Source of the DNA: Myxococcales bacterium | Lineage (GTDB): Bacteria > Myxococcota_A > Polyangia > Palsa-1104 > JAEUJZ01 | Length of the DNA stretch: 64,000 bases | Assembly: GCA_016794365.1 (NCBI GenBank) | Contig: JAEUKB010000075.1 | Location: 81,602 to 145,601, forward strand | Reading direction: 5' to 3' | Shown: positions 9,005 through 17,975 of the stretch, in pieces | Position numbering within the stretch: position 1 is the first letter of the stretch | Layout of the letters: each line of letters starts with the position of its first letter | Program-made: the position numbers and the translations under genes | Notes under the pieces: model-generated | Told to the model about the DNA's origin: nothing | The model's input: only the letters and a program-made list of their open reading frames with translations | Database searches by the model: none

Positions 9005-10066
9005 CTACGGTCGTGGACAGTGCAGCACGCCGCGATCGAACACACCTCCGATGATCAGGTGTGAACCATGCGCGACCGCGACACTGGACGCTGACAACAG
9101 CTTGCCTGCTTCGCGATAGATGCGCCGAACCGATGGATTCCCTTGCAAAGGAATCAGGACCACTTCCGACGGCGCAAGCTGACGGGCTGCGCGTGCATGT
9201 CGCATGAACTGAAACGGACTTGGATGCGCTGCGAGCAGCATGTTTCCGCGATCATCGATCGAAAAGTTATCCGGCGATGTATCGACAAACAGCGATGGAA
9301 AAGCTGGGCTCAGATCCCCGTTTGGTTGTCTTGAATAGATGCGCACTTGATAGTTCGTGCTCTCCGCAACAAACACTCTCTGTCCGTCCGGGGTCAGCGT
9401 GACTCCGTTGGCGTAGCGCAGTCCATCGACCACCGTTCGTACGGAGGTTCCATCAAAGTACACCACCGACGCGCGGCTCATAAAGGCTGCGTCTTCATAC
9501 AGATGTCCCCCTTTGCCTTTGCGACCGTGATCGTTTGTGACATAGAACGATTCCAGACCGCTTCCTGCCACGTCGTTTAGGCTGACAAACTGTGGCGCTG
9601 TGATCGTGCGAACTTGGTTCAGAAACGACTTGTCCGTTTCCTCTTCAACACGGAAGACAAAGACTGCTTCTCCACGCGGACTGTGCTGTACGGAAAACAG
9701 TCGTCGCTCTCCGCTCGGATGAACGTACAGACTGATTCCGTGCGGACGCAGCGCTTCCCCCACACCGCGCACTGAGAGCTTGATCGGAGCGCTCTGTTTA
9801 TCGAGCTGCCAGCGGAACATCGCGCCCGGATCGGGACGGAAGCTTGTGTCGCTGCGCCGATTGGCGGCTGCGATGTACACCGTTGCGGTTTCATGATCGA
9901 TGTCCATGTCTTCCGCTCCGACAAGTCCATCCACCGTCACAAGCCGACAGCCTTCCGTTCCAATCGAAGACACCTCTGCAAACGGTCGGAGCAGCCGAAC
10001 AGACAGAACGGAATAGGCGATGAGCCCAGCAAGAAACACAAGCAGAATCAGGCGTCGAACGGTCAT
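9005..10066 (-). CDS. Paraoxonase/SMP-30-like beta-propeller protein, membrane-anchored
   Basis: A 353-residue protein. Residues 5-24 are a hydrophobic N-terminal anchor. The rest has arylesterase/paraoxonase-like motifs: GAEDMDID, RPHGISLYV, LNDVAGSGLESFYVTNDHG, LRYANGVTLTPDGQRVFVAEST and SPDNFSIDDRGNMLLAAHP, spaced like blades of the six-bladed PON/SMP-30 propeller with its Asn/Asp calcium ligands. The family hydrolyses lactones or esters; the substrate here is unknown. It lies 36 bp downstream of the TPR metallopeptidase gene, probably as the last gene of that operon. The ATG has AGGA upstream. Confidence 0.8.
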   Translation of the reverse strand: MTVRRLILLVFLAGLIAYSVLSVRLLRPFAEVSSIGTEGCRLVTVDGLVGAEDMDIDHETATVYIAAANRRSDTSFRPDPGAMFRWQLDKQSAPIKLSVRGVGEALRPHGISLYVHPSGERRLFSVQHSPRGEAVFVFRVEEETDKSFLNQVRTITAPQFVSLNDVAGSGLESFYVTNDHGRKGKGGHLYEDAAFMSRASVVYFDGTSVRTVVDGLRYANGVTLTPDGQRVFVAESTNYQVRIYSRQPNGDLSPAFPSLFVDTSPDNFSIDDRGNMLLAAHPSPFQFMRHARAARQLAPSEVVLIPLQGNPSVRRIYREAGKLLSASSVAVAHGSHLIIGGVFDRGVLHCPRP

Positions 10067-10102
10067 CGAAAATCCTCGGGAATGCGAAGCCGGGCAGGGC
10101 GA

Positions 10103-13009
10103 TTACGGAAGCGGAAGACCCGCGCGCTTGCGAGCCACATCGAGCAGTGTCTCTGGACCGGAAAACGGCTGGGCTTTCATCTGGTTCGCTTGGGACTGTA
10201 GCGCATCGATGCGTTTGCGTGCAGCTTGCAGCTTGGGAACGTCTTCTTCTTCGACTTCACTGACTTCAGGAAGCAGCTTTTGCGACGCTTGCAGATGCGC
10301 TTTGGCTCGTCCCGGCTGACCGATTCCCAGCCACGCTTCCGCCATCAGTGTTCGCAGCTTTTCCCGATACGGAATCAGATAGAGCGCAAGATCCCCATAC
10401 TTTATTACTTCTTTTCCGCGCTTCTTTTCTGCGTACTTTTCCACCAGATCCATCAGGATTTTGTCGTCGGAAAAGTCCAGCTCTGCGGCTCGTCCTAGCT
10501 CACGCAGTGCATCGTCGTCTCTCTTTTCTTGTTCGTAGATCGCAGCCAAGCGCTCATACGGTTCGCTGCGATCCGGATCGAGGAGCTTGGCGCGCTCATA
10601 TTCCTTGATGGCTTCAGGAATCTTCTTTTGCGCAGCATACAGATCCCCAAGTCTCTGTCTGGCATCGAAGCCATCTCCACCGACGGAAATTAGCTCTTGA
10701 AACAGCTTTTCTGCTTCGGCCTTTTTGCCCAGCTTTTGATGCAGCTCTGCATCCGCCAAGATGGCTTCTTTGCAGCGCGGATCGAGCTTTCTGGCCACTG
10801 CGACTTCGCCCGCAACTTCCGCAGGATCTCCTCCTGATCGAATCATCGCCACCGCCAGAAGTCCGTGCAGCTTTGCCGTCTGTGGCGCGTTGCGAATCTG
10901 TAGCTTCAGACCTTCCGAATCCGCGTAGTCCGTAGGCCGCACAAAGAATGTTCCTTCATACGGCGCAAGCTGCTTGCGGAGATCCGCGCGGAACGCTTCA
11001 TCCAGCTTTTCGATCGAGATGCCCGAGATCGTTTCCAGCACTTCCTTTGTCCGCTTGCCGTCGCCAAACATCCGCAGCGCTTGCACGATCTTGGCAAATC
11101 CATAGCGCCGTGCCAGATAGCCGATCGACAGCGCCGCTTGGTGATACGCCACGACAACGTGACTCTGCGAGCGCGCGCGCGTAAACCCGACGTTCAGATC
11201 GGCCAAAGACAGCAGCTTTCCGTCTCGCAGAGCCGCAGCCACTTCTGCATGCGTGCGACGGCTCCATGAGGGATGAAGCTGCTCCGTTTCCCACTCGGAC
11301 AGACCTTCGGTGAACCAGCGCGGCACGCGACCTTTGGACAGCTCCAGCGCGAAGACGTGACCCAGCTCGTGCCAGATCATCAGACCCCACGGCAGCTTTC
11401 CTTGTCCCGGTGAGCGTCCCGTCACCACACGGCTGAACGTCACCCCGAGCATGCCCGGATCCGCCGAAGGGAGTCCGAACGTTCGTACCGAAAAGTTGTC
11501 CGGTTCTTTGTACAGCTCCAGCGAAATCGGTAGCTTGGGAGCAAAGCCGTAGCGACGGGAAAACTCGATCCACTCTGCTTGCACAAGCGGCACCAGCAGC
11601 GGCACCAGCAGCGCTTCTTCGTCTTTGTGAACCCGCAGTCGCAGACCGCCTTTGCCCGGCTTGTTGGGATCGATGTCGGCGGTGATCACCTTGTACGTCT
11701 TTTGGTGATGCTTTTCGTACAGGTCGAGCAGGTTAAATGTCCGTCGGTTGTAGCGATCTCCCTTCCACGCTTTGAGCAAGGTCTGATGGCTGCGCTCATC
11801 GTCGCCAAGCTGCGCATACGCTCGTCCCAGATCTCCGAGCGCATAGAAGTCTTTCGGGTTCTTTTGCACCGCTTCTTCCAGAAGCACCACTTGGTCTTCG
11901 TAGCGATGCTGAACCTGAAGTCGCTCGGCGATGATGCGATAGAACTGGCTGTACAGCGGGGATCGCCGCAGCGTCTCGGCCTTCTCTTCCTCGAAGTCTT
12001 TGCGTCGGTCGAGCAGCCACAGCGCACCGGCTCGCAGCGCCCGCGCCGCCAGGTCGTAGCCGTTTTTCGCAAGCTGCGGCTCTACCACCGCAAGCGCTTC
12101 TTCGTACTGTTCGTTGTCGATCAGGATCTCTGCGCGGAGCTGACTGGCCAGCGGATGCTGCGGGTGAATCGCCAGGGCTTCATCGATAAGCTCCGTCGCT
12201 GCGGACACATCGTTGCCTTGCTCTAGCTTGATCCGCGCAAACAGCGCTTTCGCATCGGGATTTTGCGGATCGCGACGCAGCGCTTCTTTGACCGACACTT
12301 CCGCATAGCCGACTTCGTACTTTTCGATCCGCAGCTCGGACAGCGCCAGCGCCGATAGCACCAGCTCATCGATGCGCTTTTGTTCTTTGGCCAGCTCCAT
12401 CGCGCTGTTGAGCTGTTCGTACGAGTCCTGATACGAGCCCAAGTAGTACGCCGCCTGTCCGAGCAGCCGCACCGTCCGACAGTCCTTCATGTCCAGCTTT
12501 TCCGCATCGTGATCGTCGAAAAAGCCGTTCCAGATCGCGCGCTCTTTGTCCCTTTGTCCGGTCAGCTTGTACGCTTCTCCGAGCGTCATCCGACTGGCCA
12601 GCGCCATTGGGTCTTTTTGAACCTGCGCTTCCAGGCTGCGAATCGCTTCGGGAAGCTGTCCTTGCCGCATCAGGCTCTCGGCGAGCAGCGACTCTAGATC
12701 ATCGCGAAGCTTGGCGTCTTTCGTCGTCGCGCGCAGCTTTTCAAGCAGTCCTTTGGCTTGCTGCGGCTTGCCTTGTCGAAGCAGCGTTAGCGCCGGTCCG
12801 AGCGGTCCTTCGTAGCGAAACGGCGGCAAGGTCGCTTCGGTCGCTTGCGTCGCGTCCATCACCGGCTGCGGTTTGGTCTTTTGCGGCGGACTCGCTGTCG
12901 CTTGCGTGCTGGTGATCAGCCACAGTCCGACCGCTGTAATGCCGCGCTTCCCTCGGAGCCAAGACAACATGCTGCCCAGTCTAATCCGAAACCCGCGCTG
13001 AAACCGCAT
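10103..13009 (-). CDS. TPR protein with gluzincin (peptidase MA-like) domain
   Basis: A 968-residue exported protein. An N-terminal signal peptide ends near ATASPP (a second in-frame Met at residue 14 would give a shorter signal). Residues about 60-430 are successive TPR repeats. Around residue 545 is IWHELGHVFALELSKGRVPRWFTEGLSEWE, the HExxH plus downstream Glu arrangement of the peptidase MA-like family. Residues about 700-930 are more TPR repeats. It begins 3 bp after the flippase stop codon, so the two are probably co-translated. Proteins of this build in deltaproteobacteria are mostly uncharacterised. Envelope assembly or processing is a guess from the neighbour. Confidence 0.88.
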   Translation of the reverse strand: MRFQRGFRIRLGSMLSWLRGKRGITAVGLWLITSTQATASPPQKTKPQPVMDATQATEATLPPFRYEGPLGPALTLLRQGKPQQAKGLLEKLRATTKDAKLRDDLESLLAESLMRQGQLPEAIRSLEAQVQKDPMALASRMTLGEAYKLTGQRDKERAIWNGFFDDHDAEKLDMKDCRTVRLLGQAAYYLGSYQDSYEQLNSAMELAKEQKRIDELVLSALALSELRIEKYEVGYAEVSVKEALRRDPQNPDAKALFARIKLEQGNDVSAATELIDEALAIHPQHPLASQLRAEILIDNEQYEEALAVVEPQLAKNGYDLAARALRAGALWLLDRRKDFEEEKAETLRRSPLYSQFYRIIAERLQVQHRYEDQVVLLEEAVQKNPKDFYALGDLGRAYAQLGDDERSHQTLLKAWKGDRYNRRTFNLLDLYEKHHQKTYKVITADIDPNKPGKGGLRLRVHKDEEALLVPLLVPLVQAEWIEFSRRYGFAPKLPISLELYKEPDNFSVRTFGLPSADPGMLGVTFSRVVTGRSPGQGKLPWGLMIWHELGHVFALELSKGRVPRWFTEGLSEWETEQLHPSWSRRTHAEVAAALRDGKLLSLADLNVGFTRARSQSHVVVAYHQAALSIGYLARRYGFAKIVQALRMFGDGKRTKEVLETISGISIEKLDEAFRADLRKQLAPYEGTFFVRPTDYADSEGLKLQIRNAPQTAKLHGLLAVAMIRSGGDPAEVAGEVAVARKLDPRCKEAILADAELHQKLGKKAEAEKLFQELISVGGDGFDARQRLGDLYAAQKKIPEAIKEYERAKLLDPDRSEPYERLAAIYEQEKRDDDALRELGRAAELDFSDDKILMDLVEKYAEKKRGKEVIKYGDLALYLIPYREKLRTLMAEAWLGIGQPGRAKAHLQASQKLLPEVSEVEEEDVPKLQAARKRIDALQSQANQMKAQPFSGPETLLDVARKRAGLPLP

Positions 13010-13012
13010 GGC

Positions 13013-14359
13013 TTAGCGCTGCCGAAGACGGGCCCAAATTTGCTTCGGTCCGACGGGAGCCAGCAGCACGTTCAGCGGAATCGCAAAGTGTCGCGCAAAC
13101 GCAGTCGCAATGCACAGCGCGCTCACCACGTATGCACCCGTCGAGGCCGCCGCCGCTCCGATGATTCCGTAGCGGGGCAAAAGCCACAGGTTCAGCCCGA
13201 TGTTGGTCAGCAGCGCCAGGCTCTGGGCGAAAATCACGCTCGGAGGATAGCCGCGCACACCCGACAGCGTGCCCGCCAGCGGTCCCGAAAAGCTCAGCGC
13301 CGAGCAGCCGAGCAGCACCAGCAGACACGGCACAAACGAGCCCGCAAAGCGCGCTCCGTAGAACAGCACAAGCAGCGGCTTTCCCACGATCAGCATCGCC
13401 CCGCAGCCGAGCAGCCCCAGATACAGTCCCAGCTTCGCTCCTAGAAGCGCCTGCTCCGCGACATCTTCTTGCGCCGCCGCTTTGGCAAACAGCACCGCGT
13501 TGAGCGTTCCCGGCAGCATCAGCAACAGCTCTGCGACGCGAACCCCGGCTTGATACAGGCCCAGATCGTGCTCCATCGAGCCAGTCGGCAAGAGCCACTG
13601 CATCAGATACACGTCGATGCGAAACAGCAGCATGTCGGGCAGGATGTGCAAAAAGTTCCGCAGGCTGATCGCATACAGTCGTCGCACCGTCGGTACTTGA
13701 CCCGTTTCTGGAGCCTGCGCTGACTGGCTCATCCACCCGCGCAGTCGCCACAAAAACAGCAGACTGAAGCTCCACAGGCTGAGCGCTTGAATCAGCAGCG
13801 CGCTCACCACACCCAAGCGATGCAGCGCAAACAGCACCACCACCGCGACAAGCTGCGCGATGGTCAGCAGCAGGCTCAGTCGATTTTGCGCAGAGAAGCG
13901 CTGACCGCCCCACAAAAGCGCATTGTGTAAGTCACGTCCGAGCTGCCCGCACACGCACGCACAGAGCAGCAGCAGCACAAGCGGCGTTCGCCCTTGCTGA
14001 AGCGGCTGCATCCACTGCGGCGTCAGCCATCCCAGAAGCAGCCCGATTCCCAGCGCCACAGCCAGTGCCAGCGCGATGTGCCCAAGTCCCCAGCGCCACA
14101 GCTTGCGCGTCGTGGCTGCGTGTCCTTGCGCTTGACCAACCAGCACCGCCAGACCGCCCGGCAGACCCAGCGCCAAAAGCGTCGTGAGCAAGTTCACATC
14201 GACCAGCACCGCGCTGTATCGACCCAGACCGCTTGGTCCAAGTCCTCGCGCCAGCAGCGCGCCTTGCAACAGCCCGAGCGGCAGCACCGCAAATCGGGTC
14301 GCTAGCGTCGCAATCACGCTCTGGCTCAAAGACGGAGTCTGCGGGGCTTGGCTCGTCAC
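13013..14359 (-). CDS. Oligosaccharide flippase-like (Wzx/MVF superfamily) membrane protein
   Basis: A 448-residue protein with about 12-14 predicted membrane segments spread over its length. The N-terminal pattern (ATRFAVLPLGLLQGALLARGLGPSGLGRYSAVL) is characteristic of polysaccharide/lipid-linked oligosaccharide flippases. It would move lipid-linked sugars across the inner membrane. No glycosyltransferase genes are nearby. The start is GTG with weak ribosome-binding signal. It heads a run with the TPR metallopeptidase (3-bp gap) and the paraoxonase-like gene. Confidence 0.85.
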   Translation of the reverse strand: MTSQAPQTPSLSQSVIATLATRFAVLPLGLLQGALLARGLGPSGLGRYSAVLVDVNLLTTLLALGLPGGLAVLVGQAQGHAATTRKLWRWGLGHIALALAVALGIGLLLGWLTPQWMQPLQQGRTPLVLLLLCACVCGQLGRDLHNALLWGGQRFSAQNRLSLLLTIAQLVAVVVLFALHRLGVVSALLIQALSLWSFSLLFLWRLRGWMSQSAQAPETGQVPTVRRLYAISLRNFLHILPDMLLFRIDVYLMQWLLPTGSMEHDLGLYQAGVRVAELLLMLPGTLNAVLFAKAAAQEDVAEQALLGAKLGLYLGLLGCGAMLIVGKPLLVLFYGARFAGSFVPCLLVLLGCSALSFSGPLAGTLSGVRGYPPSVIFAQSLALLTNIGLNLWLLPRYGIIGAAAASTGAYVVSALCIATAFARHFAIPLNVLLAPVGPKQIWARLRQR

Positions 14360-14429
14360 GGAAACCAGCAGAGTCTACCCGATTCAGCGCCCGCCGCAGC
14401 CCGACGCTTGCTGCATCCTCGCTGGCTGC

Positions 14430-16859
14430 TTACTTCGCTTCGTCGGCTCCGTCCAAAGTGCTAGCTGCTTCGTCGCTCTCGCTCTGGAGCTTCACTTTGA
14501 TGTCCAGCCGATCTTTGTTCTTCCACTTGATGCGCTTGCGGCCTTTTTTGTATCCGTCGAGCATAAGCTCAATCTTGAAGTCTTCTCCGACGGTACGATC
14601 GGCCAAAATGATCGGTGTCACTCCGACCGGCTGCTTGTCGATGAGCACGGTTGCGCCCGGCGGTTCGCTGCGAATCAGCACTTGTCCGGCACTGGCTTTC
14701 TGTTTGCCTTCGACGGGCAGCGTCTTGGGCTTGCTCTCGATCGACTTGTCGGTTTCCTTCGTCGCTGTGCCGTCGCTGACAGGTTGTAGATCCGGCGGAC
14801 TGCCCAAGTCTTGGCTCTGCGCCAGATCTTCCAGCGACGGCACGGACCGCTGACCACGCTGCGGACCGATTATCAAGAACCACGTCAGCGCTGCCGAAAT
14901 CACCGCCGCTGATACCCCCGCCAGCACAAACAGCCAGCGACCACGCGAATCGCTGACTTCCGACGAAGGCTCGACAGATGGTTCGAGCGGCGGCATCGAG
15001 CCGCGCAGGTCCGCCGGTGCATCGAGCGCATCGTGTGTCATTTCCGTCGAGATGATGTCAATCTGTCCCGACGGCTCTGCGACGATGTTGACCGCGCGGT
15101 TTTCCCCACTGCTGCGACCTGGGACGGGCTTCGACGGACTGATCTGCTTGTGCGTGCTGCTCAGCCGGGCTTTTTGCGATGGAAACTGATCGCTCTGCGT
15201 CATCTGGACGCTGCGACTGTCGGGCAGGCTGCTCGGCTGCTCGTACGATACGTCGCTCTGCAACAGCTCCATCTTCGGCTCGGACAGCTTCGGACGCGCG
15301 GCTTCGGCGCTGGGCTCTCCGCTCGACTTCGAGGAGGGACGACGGGTTCGCTTGGATCGCTCGACGCCAGGTGGAAGGATTCCGACGGGAGCAATGGCTG
15401 TGACGCTGTCTCCGACGGCAACTGACTGTGAATGCGTCGCGAGCAGATCGCTGCTGGATGATCTGCGCCGACCCGCTCCAACTTGACCCACTTCCGTCGG
15501 TCGAGGTAGCAGGTCAGCCTGCTCGGTCAGCAGTCCAAACATCTCTCCGTCGGCAGTGATCGCTGGAAAGACCGCTTTCGGTGGCGCTGCTTCGTAGATT
15601 CGGCCCGCAATTCGTCGGTGCGTCGTGACATCAGAGCTGTCGCTGGGACGCAGACCTTTGGCCGTGCCGGGACGCGCAGATTCATCGTCTGATTCCGACG
15701 GAGATTTTCGGCTGGCTTTTCCTTCGAGCAGCGCCTTGAGGTTTCCCGACTGAAACAGCAGGCTGTTGTCGTCTTTGACGCCGAGCGCACGCAGCTGCTC
15801 AAACTGGCTGCTATCGATGCCCATCGTCGGACTCGGTGAGCGATCGGCTTGCTCATCATCGTCGCGCGCTTCCATGCTCAGACGCGCTGCGTGCGACAGA
15901 TCGAGCGCTGCCGTGGGCTCATCTGCGGTTCGTTTTTTGGGCTGCGTGGTCTGGACTTTTTCGACGAACTTGCCCAGCTCTTGCGCGGAAAATGTTGGAG
16001 CTTGCCGTCGCAGAAAGCCATCCAGCGCTTGCGCCAGCTCTTCACCGGAACGATAGCGATCCTCGGGCCGTCGCTTGAGCGCGCGCAGCATGATTCGCTC
16101 TAGTTCTGCCGGTACGTCCGGTCGTCGTCGCGCCAGCGGCGGTACTTCAGCCTTGCGCACTTTGTCGAGCAGCTTCTCGACGCTCTGATCGAAATAGAGC
16201 ATCTCTCCGGCGAGCATTTCGTAGAGCAAGATCCCGCACGCAAAGATGTCTGTGCGTCGGTCGAGCGGCTGACCCGCCGACTGCTCGGGGCTCATGTAGT
16301 AGTACTTGCCCTTGATGATGCCGATCTGCGTCTGCTCGGATCGTCCTTCCGCTTTCGCGATGCCAAAGTCGGTGATCTTGACCTCGCCGCTGTAGGAAAG
16401 CAGCACGTTCTGCGGCGAGACATCGCGATGCACAACCTGGAGCGGCTTTCCCGTCGCGTCGGTCAGCTCATGCGCAAAGTGCAGACCGCGCGCGACTTCT
16501 CGGACGATATACGCCGCGAGTGGCACCGGAATGCTCAGGCGATGCTCCGTCGAGCGCTGCTCCAATCGGAACAGGTCAACACCCTCGACCAGCTCCATCA
16601 CCAGGTAGTACTGCTCTTTTTCCTTCCCGAGGTCGTAGGTGGTGACGATGTTCGGGTGTTTGAGCCGAACCGCCAGCCGCGCCTCGTCGAGCAGCATCCG
16701 CACAAAGTCAGGATCTTCGCTGTTGTTTGGATGAATGACCTTGATGGCAACTTGGCGCAGTGGCTCGGTATCGGGCACGATGGCGTGATAGATCTCAGCC
16801 ATGCCCCCGACGGCGATCTTCTTGACGAGCGTATATGGACCAAGCTGCCCCGTCAGCAC
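14430..16859 (-). CDS. Ser/Thr protein kinase with PEGA domain
   Basis: An 809-residue membrane kinase. The kinase domain is residues 8-275, with ATP lysine K40, catalytic loop HRDVSPQN (Ser in place of the catalytic-loop Lys, a variant common in myxobacterial kinases), DFGIAK, and KYYYMSPEQ. A long Ser/Pro-rich linker follows, then one transmembrane helix at about 642-665, and a periplasmic PEGA domain at about 725-795 (VLIRSEPPGATVLIDKQPVG). PEGA domains are thought to bind surface or cell-wall components. The GTG start has GAGGG 6 bp upstream. It lies 95 bp downstream of the receiver-HATPase gene, and is the last gene of a signalling run that begins at 23682. Confidence 0.93.
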   Translation of the reverse strand: MLTGQLGPYTLVKKIAVGGMAEIYHAIVPDTEPLRQVAIKVIHPNNSEDPDFVRMLLDEARLAVRLKHPNIVTTYDLGKEKEQYYLVMELVEGVDLFRLEQRSTEHRLSIPVPLAAYIVREVARGLHFAHELTDATGKPLQVVHRDVSPQNVLLSYSGEVKITDFGIAKAEGRSEQTQIGIIKGKYYYMSPEQSAGQPLDRRTDIFACGILLYEMLAGEMLYFDQSVEKLLDKVRKAEVPPLARRRPDVPAELERIMLRALKRRPEDRYRSGEELAQALDGFLRRQAPTFSAQELGKFVEKVQTTQPKKRTADEPTAALDLSHAARLSMEARDDDEQADRSPSPTMGIDSSQFEQLRALGVKDDNSLLFQSGNLKALLEGKASRKSPSESDDESARPGTAKGLRPSDSSDVTTHRRIAGRIYEAAPPKAVFPAITADGEMFGLLTEQADLLPRPTEVGQVGAGRRRSSSSDLLATHSQSVAVGDSVTAIAPVGILPPGVERSKRTRRPSSKSSGEPSAEAARPKLSEPKMELLQSDVSYEQPSSLPDSRSVQMTQSDQFPSQKARLSSTHKQISPSKPVPGRSSGENRAVNIVAEPSGQIDIISTEMTHDALDAPADLRGSMPPLEPSVEPSSEVSDSRGRWLFVLAGVSAAVISAALTWFLIIGPQRGQRSVPSLEDLAQSQDLGSPPDLQPVSDGTATKETDKSIESKPKTLPVEGKQKASAGQVLIRSEPPGATVLIDKQPVGVTPIILADRTVGEDFKIELMLDGYKKGRKRIKWKNKDRLDIKVKLQSESDEAASTLDGADEAK

Positions 16860-16953
16860 ATGAGTCCCTCTAAACTACTCAGCTTACCGCTGGATGGGCC
16901 TTCTGACGGACGGAAGCTCGTCAAAAACACCATCGCTTCGAGCGCCGCGCAGC

Positions 16954-17916
16954 CTATTCCTTGGCCGTCGGGTTGCCCGGATAGACGAACATCGACAGAG
17001 CGCGGAGCGGCTGTCGCGTGCCTCGATCGAACGTACAGACCACTTCCGTCGCCATTCCGGGTGCCACATTGACCACATACTGGGTCGCTGCGTTCACAAT
17101 CAGGTACAGCCCGAGCCCCGCGCCGTAGGTCTTGCGATCGATCTGGTCCGAGCTACGCAGACACTTTTCGATGTAGCGCAGGATGGTCGCTTTTTCGAGC
17201 CGTCCGAAGCGGTCGCGCACCGACACCGCAAACGAGTCGTCAGCCACCGCATAACGAATCGAGACGGGGCGAGGCGACAGCTTATCGACGCGCTCTTTGA
17301 CATCGACGTGATGAAACAGCGGCGTACCACTGGCATCGACGGGCGCATCGTACAGCGCGTTCATCAGCAGCTCTTCACAGACCTGACCGATCGACGCGCG
17401 CACTTGACGACGGACGCCGGACTTGTCAGCAAAGCTGAGCACTTCGTCGATGGCGTTCTGACGGCCCTGAAAGTCACGGAGCCTCGTCAGCATGATCGGT
17501 GTGCCCGGCGGAAGATAGCGCTCGATTCCGAACAGCTCGCCCGTGACGAACTTGCTGACGGTCACTTGTAGCAGCCACAGTCCGCGCTCGTCGGCAGTCA
17601 GTACATGGTTGCAGTGAACATCGGCCAGAATCTGCACCTGTTCCGAGAGCGTGCGCTGCGGAACCATCGCGACGAGCTGCGCCGAGTCCCGTAGCCTGCG
17701 ACACACCGCGCGCAGCCAGTCCAGCCGTCCGTCCCAGCCTGCAATGACCAAGCGATAAGGAACCTGTGGACCTGGAATCTCTGCGACGCCAGCGACGGCA
17801 ACGGGCTGACCTCCGCCCGCTCGCACCGCTTGTGCAAGCTTGTCACGGAGCGCCGGGTCTTCGGCGACTACCAAGATGCGCTGTCCAGACGTGGCCGACT
17901 GCAGAGGAGACTCCAA
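16954..17916 (-). CDS. Degenerate receiver plus anti-sigma-type HATPase protein
   Basis: A 320-residue cytoplasmic protein. Residues 12-125 look like a response-regulator fold (RILVVAEDPALRDKLAQAVRAGG) but the phospho-acceptor Asp region reads VIAGWDGRLDW, so it is probably degenerate. Residues about 150-305 are an RsbW/HATPase_c-like ATP-binding fold: N box EELLMNALYDAP, G1 VRDRFGRL and G2 GAGLGLYLI. No histidine phosphorylation site is visible, so an anti-sigma or kinase-regulatory role is more likely than a sensor kinase. The start is TTG with AAAGG directly before it. It sits between the glycosidase-like gene and the PEGA kinase. Confidence 0.8.
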   Translation of the reverse strand: MESPLQSATSGQRILVVAEDPALRDKLAQAVRAGGGQPVAVAGVAEIPGPQVPYRLVIAGWDGRLDWLRAVCRRLRDSAQLVAMVPQRTLSEQVQILADVHCNHVLTADERGLWLLQVTVSKFVTGELFGIERYLPPGTPIMLTRLRDFQGRQNAIDEVLSFADKSGVRRQVRASIGQVCEELLMNALYDAPVDASGTPLFHHVDVKERVDKLSPRPVSIRYAVADDSFAVSVRDRFGRLEKATILRYIEKCLRSSDQIDRKTYGAGLGLYLIVNAATQYVVNVAPGMATEVVCTFDRGTRQPLRALSMFVYPGNPTAKE

Positions 17917-17975
17917 CCTTTGCGGCGTCGCACGCGGCGACTGTCGCTAAGCGTATAATTTCCAGAGGAAAAAAG

